Source of the DNA: Deltaproteobacteria bacterium
GTDB lineage: Bacteria; Desulfobacterota; Desulfuromonadia; Geobacterales; Pseudopelobacteraceae
Direction: 5' to 3'
Assembly: GCA_030654645.1 (NCBI GenBank)
Contig: JAURXC010000370.1
Coordinates: 1 to 12,342, forward strand
DNA length: 12,342 nucleotides
A program made the position numbers and the translations under genes. Position 1 is the stretch's first letter. Each line of letters begins with the position of its first letter. Under the pieces are notes generated by a model, which saw only the letters and a list, made by a program, of their open reading frames with translations, ran no database searches and had not been told where the DNA came from. Below are positions 1 to 6,135 of the stretch, in pieces.

Positions 1-491
1 GGCATAACCGCTGCCAGCATCAGCAGCGGCAGCAGCGCGGCCAGGATCAGCTGCGGCAGGAAGCGGGTCAGGTAGCTCTCGATTCCTTCCACTCCGGAGG
101 TGACGATCTCCGCCAGGGTGCCGGCGTCCTCGCCGGTCACCCCGCTGGGGAGCAGGAGCTGCAAATGCCGGTACAGCCGGCCGATGATCAGCTGTTTGAC
201 CACGGTCGCGGCCCGAATCAGGCAGTGCTCCGCCAGCCAGGCGACGATGCCGCGCAGCAGCGCCATCAGGGCGATTATGACCGCGGCGGGACGGATGCTG
301 TCGCGGCCGGCGCCGTTGATCACGATGTCATGGCAGGCTCCGGCCAGAATCCTGGCCTGGATGATGATCAGCACCGCACCCGCCACGCCCAGCAACACGG
401 CCGTTGCCAGCGGTCGCCGCACAATGCGGGCCTCGCCGCGCAGCCACGCCTCCGGGGAGGCGGCCTTATTGTCATCGATAGGATCTGTCAT
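1..491 (-). CDS. cydD: CydD, thiol exporter ABC subunit (N-terminal part, runs off left edge)
   Basis: About 163 codons are visible, reading leftwards from an ATG at 491. The product begins with a short hydrophilic leader, then a W-L-R/R-R-P segment and a first membrane helix at about residues 28-46. A second hydrophobic segment lies at about 68-88, and the sequence near residues 135-163 reads GIESYLTRFLPQLILAALLP. This spacing and the Y-x-x-R-[FY]-L-P-Q motif match the transmembrane half of CydD, which with CydC exports cysteine/glutathione to the periplasm and is needed for cytochrome bd assembly. The ATP-binding half would lie beyond position 1. The start is uncertain because no clear Shine-Dalgarno sequence precedes the ATG. 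The gene lies 119 nt beyond the end of the ThiF-like gene and is probably a separate unit. A generic type I ABC exporter is the alternative. Confidence 0.8.
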   Translation of the reverse strand, partial: MTDPIDDNKAASPEAWLRGEARIVRRPLATAVLLGVAGAVLIIIQARILAGACHDIVINGAGRDSIRPAAVIIALMALLRGIVAWLAEHCLIRAATVVKQLIIGRLYRHLQLLLPSGVTGEDAGTLAEIVTSGVEGIESYLTRFLPQLILAALLPLLMLAAVM

Positions 492-610
492 GGAGCGGCT
501 ATAATTACCGCTACGGCAGTCAAGTCGCAAGCGCTAATAATTTTTATCAAACAATTGCCGGAAATTCAGCGGGGACGTTTTCAGGGTGGGTTTTGATGGC
601 AATGCGCTAT
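492..610. other. Intergenic gap between ThiF-like gene and cydD
   Basis: This 119-nt AT-enriched gap lies between the end of the ThiF-like gene and cydD. On the minus strand it holds a possible weak promoter: TTGCGA, a 17-nt spacer, then TAATTA, about 14 nt before the cydD ATG. It also holds a TTGAT half-site (complement of 546-550) resembling half an FNR/CRP site, but the second half is poor. No convincing terminator hairpin is seen. A promoter for cydD somewhere here is an inference from spacing. Confidence 0.3.
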
Positions 611-1459
611 TTATCCGGTTTCCCGGTCGCTGTCGTTGTCGTGCAGTTCAATCACGCTGATCTCCATTGAAAACAGGTCGATCGCCAGTTGCCGCCCGCG
701 CAGGGGCGTTCCCTGTCCCAGCAGCAGTTTGCAGACTTCGGCGACCTGCAGGCTGGCCACTACGGCCGGAGTGAAGGAGGGATTTCCCAGCGACGTTTCG
801 ACCCCTTTGCACGGTTTATCCGGTCCATAGATGCTTTGAAGCGTGTCATCTCCCGGGAACTGGGTAGTGACGTGCCCGAACCAGCCGGCTATCGCCCCGT
901 GCACCAGTGGGATCCCCAGTGCAGAGCAGGTATCCGCCAGCTCCATGCGAACGCCGATGCTGTCAAGGGCATCGACCGCCACGCTGCTTCCCGTCAGCAG
1001 TTCGGCAGCGTTTCCCGCTGAGAATGCCGTTTGCCGGGCAATCAGCGTCACCGCCGGATTTATCTCTGAGACTCGCCGGAGCGCCGCTTCAACCTTGTAT
1101 TTCCCCAGATTGGCGGGAGTGCTGAACAGCTGGCGGTTGAGGTTGTGCTCTTCGAATACATCCGGGTCGATGGCGACGATCGTTCCTACCCCCAGGCGCG
1201 CCAGCTCTTCGATGATGTATCCGCCCAATCCGCCGCAACCGATCACCGCCACCCGGCTATGGAACAGCTCCCGCTGGCCGGACTGGGAGATGGTCTGGCG
1301 GTTGCGCTGGTAGCGGGCAGGCAGCAGGCCGTTATCGAGAATGATCCCTTCGACCAGTGCCGGTGACAGCGAGAAGCGCCGCGCGGCTTCAAGCTGATGT
1401 TGCCAGGCTACCAGATCTCCGACCGCACTCTCCCGGATGAAATCCAGCACGGCAACCAT
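611..1459 (-). CDS. ThiF/MoeB/HesA-like adenylating (E1-type) enzyme
   Basis: This 282-residue protein is of the family that adenylates the C-terminal glycine of ThiS/MoaD-type carriers. An N-terminal helical segment (about 1-48) precedes the family opening ARYQRNRQ (48-55). The nucleotide-binding loop GCGGLGG is at 74-80, and the Mg/ATP region DPDVFEEHNLNRQLF at 98-112. A C-terminal SLQVAEVCKLLLG segment (237-248) matches the family. The two CxxC zinc pairs of MoeB/ThiF are absent; the region has only YGPDKPCKGVETSLGN (211-226). The ATG at 1459 is chosen because GGGAGG lies 8 nt upstream and the MoaD-like gene stops 1 nt before it. A longer start at 1531 would overlap that gene by 71 nt. Its likely partner is the adjacent MoaD-like protein, and its likely role is sulfur activation for the pterin cofactor of the nearby AOR; the role is inferred from context. 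Confidence 0.85.
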   Translation of the reverse strand: MVAVLDFIRESAVGDLVAWQHQLEAARRFSLSPALVEGIILDNGLLPARYQRNRQTISQSGQRELFHSRVAVIGCGGLGGYIIEELARLGVGTIVAIDPDVFEEHNLNRQLFSTPANLGKYKVEAALRRVSEINPAVTLIARQTAFSAGNAAELLTGSSVAVDALDSIGVRMELADTCSALGIPLVHGAIAGWFGHVTTQFPGDDTLQSIYGPDKPCKGVETSLGNPSFTPAVVASLQVAEVCKLLLGQGTPLRGRQLAIDLFSMEISVIELHDNDSDRETG

Positions 1460-1460
1460 T

Positions 1461-1685
1461 TCAGCCGCCTCCCAGCAGCGGGAACAGCGCCAGCGTGTCG
1501 CCTTCGGCCAATACCCGTTCAAGTTTGACATGACGGCTGTTGATCATCATGATGCCCAGCTCGCTTAGCGGCAGCTTCAGCGCGTCGGCCACGTCGGCCA
1601 CGGTGGTACCGGGCGGATAGTCGCCGGTCTCGATCTCAAAACGTCCGGTGCGGAACGAGGCGAACAGTTTTACGGTTACTCGCAT
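1461..1685 (-). CDS. MoaD/ThiS-like beta-grasp sulfur carrier
   Basis: This 74-residue protein has the size and pattern of MoaD/ThiS: a starting beta strand (MRVTVKLFASFR), G-T-T-V-A-D-V at about 26-32 opening the helix, MMINSRHV at about 46-53, and an end in LALFPLLGGG. The C-terminal Gly-Gly is the residue pair that is adenylated and thiocarboxylated by E1-type enzymes. A GAGG ribosome site lies 8 nt before the ATG. The ThiF-like gene starts 1 nt after its stop (TGA-A-ATG), so the pair is probably translated together. MoaD carries sulfur to molybdopterin synthase. Beside an aldehyde oxidoreductase, a role in tungsto-/molybdopterin assembly is the best guess, but a ThiS-like or cysteine-related role cannot be excluded. 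Confidence 0.85.
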   Translation of the reverse strand: MRVTVKLFASFRTGRFEIETGDYPPGTTVADVADALKLPLSELGIMMINSRHVKLERVLAEGDTLALFPLLGGG

Positions 1686-1713
1686 GGGCTGTACCTCATG
1701 AATTAGTAAGTTA

Positions 1714-1752
1714 GAAGTTATTTTCTGCTATTTTCTGGCAGAAAATAACTTC
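1714..1752. promoter_or_regulatory. Perfect 15-bp inverted repeat upstream of the MoaD-like gene
   Basis: GAAGTTATTTTCTGC (1714-1728) is exactly complementary to GCAGAAAATAACTTC (1738-1752), with a 9-nt loop. The loop TATTTTCTG (1729-1737) repeats part of the left arm (1719-1727), giving three related units. GTTA (1710-1713) and TAAC (1755-1758) could extend the stem across a 2-nt bulge. It lies between the 205-residue gene (stop at 1771) and the ribosome site of the MoaD-like gene. No T-run follows on the minus strand, so it is not a typical terminator. It may be a protein operator, an mRNA-stabilising hairpin or a translation control element. The structure is certain and the role unknown. 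Confidence 0.6.
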
Positions 1753-1770
1753 GTTAACGCACTTATCCTG

Positions 1771-2388
1771 TTAATCAGGGCTAGGGAAATTAACGCTCAG
1801 GCGAACGGTGGATTGGTCGGGAAACAGGTCTTCCCTGGACAACAGATGCGGCAGAATCGGGAAATTATCCAACAACGCCGAACGGCATCCTTGCCAGAAG
1901 TATTCGGACTTGCCGTTGAAAAAGCGGGACAGCTCTCCTGCCGGGATGATGATTCCCCGCTGGAGAAAACCGGGGCCCAGTTCCGGCAGCAGCAGGTTGA
2001 AGAGTTTGACTCGCACGGTGGCATTGCGGTCGACAACGTTGCCGTTCGTGGCGTGGTGCGTGATCCCTTCGCGCATCGCGGCATAATATCCGCCCCGGCG
2101 CATCGTGGCGCCGACAAGTCCCGGCATCGCTCCGGACAGCGCGATTACTGCGTCCTCGTTGATAATTGCCGTGGCCAGGCTGTCGATCGGGCGGCTGTTT
2201 AGAAAGATGGTCGTGATCCTCTGGGCTGCATACTCGGCCGGGATCTGCCACTGATGGCTCAATAGCAGCTCCAGGCTGCAGCCGACGTGCGCCTCGACCG
2301 TCACTCCCTTTTGCAGGAGCGGGAAGAAATCTCCCAGCTGATCCTGATCCATGTTCAGGATCAGGTTTGTTTTACGTTTGTTTTTCAC
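1771..2388 (-). CDS. Uncharacterised 205-aa protein with a ThiS/MoaD-like N-terminal half
   Basis: I do not recognise a named family. The GTG at 2388 is chosen because it overlaps the stop of the upstream zinc-ribbon gene (GTGA) and has GGGAG 7 nt upstream. An ATG 12 codons later lacks a ribosome site, and the longer frame from 2697 covers the zinc-ribbon gene. Residues about 28-95 look like a beta-grasp carrier: G-V-T-V-E-A-H-V-G-C-S-L-E-L-L-L, then ITTIFLNSRPIDS (58-70) and AVIALSGAMPGLVG (80-93). These resemble the MoaD/ThiS patterns 'IFVNG+PV' and 'D-x-V-A-L-x-P-x-x-G-G'. A short R-R-G-G (97-100) follows, and then a 105-residue extension with no obvious motif (FWQGCRSALLDNF, 164-176). No signal peptide or membrane helix is evident. 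Its position between the AOR and the MoaD/ThiF pair suggests a role in AOR maturation. Confidence 0.7.
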   Translation of the reverse strand: MKNKRKTNLILNMDQDQLGDFFPLLQKGVTVEAHVGCSLELLLSHQWQIPAEYAAQRITTIFLNSRPIDSLATAIINEDAVIALSGAMPGLVGATMRRGGYYAAMREGITHHATNGNVVDRNATVRVKLFNLLLPELGPGFLQRGIIIPAGELSRFFNGKSEYFWQGCRSALLDNFPILPHLLSREDLFPDQSTVRLSVNFPSPD

Positions 2389-2630
2389 GGGGTCGCTCCC
2401 GTCTTTGATTTGTTCATATCCTCGGGGAGATGGAGCAGGCCGCAGCTTTGGCACTTGCCATAGCGTGCCGGAAGGTAAACCGTGTTGACGGAGAGGCATT
2501 TTTTGCAGAGCCAGAAATTGAAACCGGTCACTTCCCGGCCGGCCAGCTGGCTGAACTGCCAGCGATAGTAGGAGTCCCAGTCGTACTCGGGAGGTTGCTC
2601 CGCTTTTTTCACCAGTTGTTCCAGCAGCAT
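2385..2630 (-). CDS. Small zinc-ribbon-like protein, function unknown
   Basis: This 81-residue protein has two Cys pairs, WLCKKC (Cys 42 and 45) and GKCQSC (Cys 60 and 63), separated by 14 residues. This is the usual spacing of a zinc ribbon or a rubredoxin-like metal knuckle. The N-terminal half is acidic and aromatic (EYDWDSYYRWQF, 15-26), which could be a protein-binding helix. GGAG lies 6 nt before the ATG. It follows the AOR gene after a 132-nt gap and overlaps the next gene by 4 nt, so the two are probably made together. The function is not known to me; a metal-binding assembly factor or small electron carrier for the AOR are possibilities from context only. Confidence 0.7.
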   Translation of the reverse strand: MLLEQLVKKAEQPPEYDWDSYYRWQFSQLAGREVTGFNFWLCKKCLSVNTVYLPARYGKCQSCGLLHLPEDMNKSKTGATP

Positions 2631-2762
2631 GTTGACTCCGGACCTGTCGGGTAGAGGGATGCAGAAACATCGCCTTTTTATGGCGGCTTCCCCCCACCCT
2701 GGCCCTCCCCCGCCAGGGGGGAGGGGATTGTTGGTGATAGATTCAAATGTTATGTGGTGCTG
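2631..2762. other. Intergenic gap between AOR and zinc-ribbon gene
   Basis: This 132-nt gap contains a C/G-rich hairpin (2692-2729, listed separately) and the ribosome site of the zinc-ribbon gene. I see no convincing promoter on the minus strand, so the downstream genes may be transcribed by read-through from the AOR gene. Confidence 0.4.
2692..2729. repeat. C/G-rich dispersed palindrome (single copy)
   Basis: The element begins CCCCACCC and contains the stem CCCTCCCCC (2703-2711), loop GCCA, and GGGGGGAGGG (2716-2725). The same layout (CCCCACCC, then CCTCCCC-loop-GGGGAGG) occurs at 7033-7065, so both belong to one intergenic repeat family. No T-run follows on either strand, so terminator function is doubtful. 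Confidence 0.6.
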
Positions 2763-4499
2763 CTACCAATTAAATACTTCGTCCAGTTCCTCGTCTTTCA
2801 TCATAAAGGTCTGGTTGTGCGGCGCGATCGGTTCGTTGTAGAAGAAACGGGGCAGACGGTCGTGATGCTTGGTGAAGCCGGCCCGGGTGTTGAAATCGCG
2901 CTCGGCCGAGAGCACCTTTTTGCCCAGCGCTACAACATCGTCGCCGGTCATGGTGATGCCGTGGAAGGAACCGAGCATATCCAGCAGCGCCTGGAAGGTC
3001 TCGGGCTGATCCATGATCGCGAAAGCGATGAACAGGCACATGCCGGTGGAGTCGATGGCGGCGGTGGCAATCTGCAGGTTGCGGGACAGTTCGATCTGTC
3101 CTTCGGTCTTGAGTGGGTCCACGTCGCCCCCCACCTTGAGGATGTTGGTGGCGATGGCGTAACCGGCGGTATGGTCGGCACCCTGGGTGGTGGTGGCGTA
3201 GGTGACGCCGATGCCCTGAACGGCGCGTGGGTCATAGGCCGGCAGCGCCTGGTCCTTGACTACCGGTACCCGCTCGACGCCGAAGACCTTGCCGGTGATG
3301 GCGGCGCCGCTGCCGAGTACGCGACCCAGCGGAGTGCCTTTCTCGACCTCTTCCATCAGGCGGATCGCGGCGGCATCGTCGCCGAATTCGGCCAGGCCGG
3401 CATCCATGGCCACGCCGATGGTGACTCCCATTTCGATCGTATCGACGCCGATGTTGTCATCCATGTAGTCAAGCTTGGCAACTGTGTCCAGGTTGGAGAT
3501 GCCGCAATGCCCACCGTGGGACCAGACCGTCTCGTATTCCGGCTGTTTGGTTACATAATTGCCGTCTTTGTCGTTGTAGATACCGGAACACTGGATTACG
3601 CAGCCGCGATGACAGCCGTGGGTGGCGGAACCGCCGCGCTGTATTTCAAGCGCTGCCTGGGTCTCTCCGCTCAGCTTGGCTGAATCCGCGAACTGTCCAG
3701 ATTTGAAGTTATTGGTCGGATAACCGCCGGCCTCGTTGAGCACGTTGGTCAGCACGTTGGTGCCGTAGGCCGGCAGGCCTTCGCCGGTGACCGGGTGCTT
3801 GCGCAGTCCCTCGACGAACTTGCGGTTGGCGTCGCGGTATTTCTCCGGATCCTTGGGGGGGCGCATCTTCATGCCGGCGTCGTCGATGATGATCGCCTTG
3901 ACCCGTTTGGCGCCCATTACCGCGCCCACGCCGCCACGTCCGCAGTGGCGGGTCGGGCGCAGCTCGGGGTCGGTGCAGGCGATCGAGGCGGCCAGCAGCT
4001 TGCGCTCACCGGCCGAGCCGATGGTCATGTAGGCCACCTTGTCGCCGTACTCCTGGCGCAGCTTGGCCACCAGCGGATAGTTGTCCATCAGTTTGAGGCT
4101 GTTGTCCACGATGACCTGGATGCCGTCCTTGTTGATCACGATCTTGTACAGATCGTCTCCCTCCGGCTTCCCTTCCAGAACAACCGCGGCATAACCGAGG
4201 CGCGCCAGCACCTGGGCCGCCTGGCCTCCGGCGTTGGATTCCTTGATGGTGCCGGTCAGAGGGCTTTTGCAGCCGACCGACAGCCGGCCGGTCATGGAAC
4301 CGGTGGTGCCGCTGAGCATGCCCGGGGATATGACCAGTTTGTTCTCGGCGCCCAGCGGGTGGGCCAGTGGATGAACCTCGGCCGCCACCATCAGCGATGT
4401 CATTGCCCTACCGCCTAGCCCGGCATACTCGCCGAGATCACCAACTGTTACTTTCGGGCCGCCCGCGGCCCCCATGTCGATTCGCGCAATTTTGTCCAT
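2763..4499 (-). CDS. Aldehyde:ferredoxin oxidoreductase (AOR) family tungstoenzyme
   Basis: This 578-residue protein (family members are usually about 600-620) would oxidise aldehydes to carboxylic acids using a bis-pterin tungsten cofactor and a [4Fe-4S] cluster. The N-terminal pterin motif GLGGRAMTSLM is at 27-37. GSAGERKLLAASIAC (161-175) and HCGRGGVGAVMGAKRVKAI (185-203) are signatures of the family. Cluster ligands are Cys 296, 300 and 304 (C-x3-C-x3-C) and Cys 488 in DSTGMCLF. The active-site glutamate and histidine correspond to Glu 322 (PEYETVW) and His 443 (GADHTAG). AAAGGAG lies 8 nt before the ATG. It stands 196 nt downstream of mftF in the same direction. The first two cluster cysteines are three residues apart, where archaeal AOR has two. 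The substrate is not visible from sequence. Confidence 0.92.
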   Translation of the reverse strand: MDKIARIDMGAAGGPKVTVGDLGEYAGLGGRAMTSLMVAAEVHPLAHPLGAENKLVISPGMLSGTTGSMTGRLSVGCKSPLTGTIKESNAGGQAAQVLARLGYAAVVLEGKPEGDDLYKIVINKDGIQVIVDNSLKLMDNYPLVAKLRQEYGDKVAYMTIGSAGERKLLAASIACTDPELRPTRHCGRGGVGAVMGAKRVKAIIIDDAGMKMRPPKDPEKYRDANRKFVEGLRKHPVTGEGLPAYGTNVLTNVLNEAGGYPTNNFKSGQFADSAKLSGETQAALEIQRGGSATHGCHRGCVIQCSGIYNDKDGNYVTKQPEYETVWSHGGHCGISNLDTVAKLDYMDDNIGVDTIEMGVTIGVAMDAGLAEFGDDAAAIRLMEEVEKGTPLGRVLGSGAAITGKVFGVERVPVVKDQALPAYDPRAVQGIGVTYATTTQGADHTAGYAIATNILKVGGDVDPLKTEGQIELSRNLQIATAAIDSTGMCLFIAFAIMDQPETFQALLDMLGSFHGITMTGDDVVALGKKVLSAERDFNTRAGFTKHHDRLPRFFYNEPIAPHNQTFMMKDEELDEVFNW

Positions 4500-4695
4500 A
4501 ATTGTGTCTCCTTTCCCTTTTCTGTGCCTGGCACAGTGAAATTCTCCTTTTCAAAGGAAGGCTGCGCCGTTTCCCGCGCAACCCGATGGCCTGTCGCCGT
4601 GGGATGGGTCCTGTAGGCGATAAGGCTCGGAGTAAAATTGTTTGTAGGGGCAGCCCTTGCGGCTGCATAACTGCGGGCGGGGGCAAGCCCCGCCC
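4500..4695. other. Intergenic gap between mftF and the AOR gene
   Basis: This 196-nt gap contains most of a 58-bp palindrome next to mftF, a 15-bp palindrome at 4522-4536 and the AOR ribosome site. It is the longest gap in the window and the most likely place for a separate AOR promoter. I cannot identify convincing -35/-10 or -24/-12 boxes. Confidence 0.4.
4522..4536. repeat. Short perfect palindrome upstream of AOR start
   Basis: CTGTGCC-T-GGCACAG is perfectly symmetrical with a 1-nt centre. It lies 23 nt upstream of the AOR start codon, just before its ribosome site. It may be an operator, or part of a dispersed repeat. Confidence 0.4.
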
Positions 4696-4700
4696 CTACA
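4643..4700. repeat. 58-bp TGTAGGGG-ended palindromic element
   Basis: The element starts TGTAGGGGCAGCCC and ends GGGGCTTGCC-type sequence then CCCCTACA (both orientations begin TGTAGGGGC). The arms are imperfect inverted repeats around a short centre near 4666-4674. Similar GC-rich inverted elements are common between genes in many bacteria. Its right end overlaps the last codons of mftF: the TAG at 4698-4696 comes from the terminal TGTAGGGG. Confidence 0.6.
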
Positions 4701-6135
4701 CGGCCTGCTCCATCTGCCGGGAGATGTCGATCCGGTAGCTGGAGAAGCATCTGCGGCTCAGGCAGCCCCAGAACACTCCCGTGCCGTAGGCCAGCTGTTC
4801 CAGCAGGTAAATGAAGCAGAAGCTGATAAAAACAAGTTTCGGTTTTTTGATCGCATGATCGACACCGGCGGCACACAGCAGCGCGGCGGCCGGCAGTAAC
4901 CACGACCAGGGGCCGGGAACGGTCAGCGCCACCAGCAGCAGCGGCACGGCGTAGTAACGTACCAGATGGTAGCAGAGGTAATACAGCAGGCTGCCCAGCG
5001 CCCGCAGGCGTCCGCCCAGTATGGATGTAAAGCCGATCGGGAGCTGACGGCGCGACAGGCGGATGCGGGTTGTCACCGCGTCGAACGCCAGCACCGTGGC
5101 CGCCAGCAGCAGCGGCCACCAGCCGGTGAAGGGAGCCAGCAGGGAAAGCGCCAGCACCAGTGCCAGCAGGGGGGGGATGACCATCTGTTTGCGCCTCCGG
5201 GGATGCAGCAGCTGCAGCATCCCTTCGGAGGTGCCGTAGTCGAAGCGTCGGGACATGAAGGAGCGGATCGAGCTGCGATGCTCGTGCAGCACGTTGCCGG
5301 CCGGCAGATAGGCGATGCTCCAGCCCTGGTCGCGCAGGCGCCAGGTCAGGTCCACGTCTTCGCCCACATGCATCTCGTCCTTGAAGCCGCCGGCGCCGGT
5401 GAAGGCGCCGCGCCGCACCAGCAGGTTGCAGCTGGGGAGGTAGAAGGTGTCGTTGCCGCTGTTGCCGGTGCGCTCCCTGGTACCGACCGAGAGGCTGGAC
5501 ATGACCGCTTCGTAGCGATCGACGGGCGATTCGGTGCACATGCCGTCCACCTGTCCTCCGACAGCGGCCATGGCCGGGTCGTTGAAGGCCGGGATCAGCT
5601 GGTCGAGCCAGCCGGTTGAGGCACAGCAGTCGGAATCGATGAAGGCCAGTATTTCCCCGGTGGCCCGGGATGCGCCGACGTTGCGGGCCGCGGCCGGGCC
5701 TCTGCCGCAGCCGCCCGAAGGCACCAGCAGCGCTCCGGATTCCACGGCCACCAGCGGCGAATTGTCGCTGCTGCCGTCATCAACCACGATGACCTGAATT
5801 TTTTCCTTGGGATAGCTGAGACGTGCCAGTGACGCCAGGCAGCGTTTCAATTCATCGGCGCGATCCTTGACCGGTATCACGACCGAGACGCTGGGCAATG
5901 TCTCCGGCTGCCTGAGTGTGCTTCGCAGCCGCTCCATGAACCCTTTTTTCACCAGCTGTTCCATTACAGCGCTCTCGCCTTCGGATGCGCTGATCAGCGA
6001 GCCGTCCAGGCCGCGTTCGACGAGTTCGGCCAGTGAGCGGTTCAGGCGCAGGGCGCGCAGTGGAGTATTGGATACGAGAAAACTGTTCCCGTCCCGTTCA
6101 AGCAGCTCCACATTTTGCGCCAGGCGGTAGATCAT
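4696..6135 (-). CDS. mftF: MftF, mycofactocin glycosyltransferase
   Basis: This 479-residue family 2 (GT-A fold) glycosyltransferase attaches the glucose chain that decorates mycofactocin. The catalytic domain opens at SVVIPVKDR (84-92), then VVDDGSSD (117-124), the metal-binding DSD (167-169), and GEDVDLTWRLRDQGW (258-272) with its catalytic-type ED. A basic segment (RSFMSRRF, 291-298; HPRRRK, 311-316) precedes four or so hydrophobic membrane segments between 318 and 460. Residues 1-70 form a separate small domain resembling PqqD/MftB-type peptide-binding modules. The ATG overlaps the etfB stop by 4 nt (ATGA), with GAGGG upstream. The gene order, with mftC in the same operon, supports the name. 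The stop codon lies inside a palindromic element. A non-mycofactocin membrane glycosyltransferase is unlikely. Confidence 0.88.
   Translation of the reverse strand: MIYRLAQNVELLERDGNSFLVSNTPLRALRLNRSLAELVERGLDGSLISASEGESAVMEQLVKKGFMERLRSTLRQPETLPSVSVVIPVKDRADELKRCLASLARLSYPKEKIQVIVVDDGSSDNSPLVAVESGALLVPSGGCGRGPAAARNVGASRATGEILAFIDSDCCASTGWLDQLIPAFNDPAMAAVGGQVDGMCTESPVDRYEAVMSSLSVGTRERTGNSGNDTFYLPSCNLLVRRGAFTGAGGFKDEMHVGEDVDLTWRLRDQGWSIAYLPAGNVLHEHRSSIRSFMSRRFDYGTSEGMLQLLHPRRRKQMVIPPLLALVLALSLLAPFTGWWPLLLAATVLAFDAVTTRIRLSRRQLPIGFTSILGGRLRALGSLLYYLCYHLVRYYAVPLLLVALTVPGPWSWLLPAAALLCAAGVDHAIKKPKLVFISFCFIYLLEQLAYGTGVFWGCLSRRCFSSYRIDISRQMEQAV

Noticed and set aside
1460..1531. Longer start for the ThiF-like protein
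   Set aside because: The extra 24 residues overlap the MoaD-like gene and have no family resemblance. The ATG at 1459 has a strong ribosome site.
2389..2697. Longer start for the 205-residue protein
   Set aside because: The extra 103 codons would cover the zinc-ribbon gene in another frame and look like non-coding translation. The GTG at 2388 has a ribosome site and a 4-nt overlap.
2754..3683. Long plus-strand open frame of 309 codons
   Set aside because: It lies wholly opposite the AOR gene, which has all family motifs in its own frame. The plus-strand product has no recognisable motif.
4500..4640. Sigma-54 type promoter for the AOR gene
   Set aside because: A TGGCAC-like sequence occurs at the 15-bp palindrome, but no properly spaced TTGC follows on either strand.
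4448..5539. 363-codon minus-strand frame overlapping mftF
   Set aside because: The product is rich in Arg, Ala, Pro and Gly with no motif, typical of a shadow frame in GC-rich DNA. mftF in the other frame is clear.
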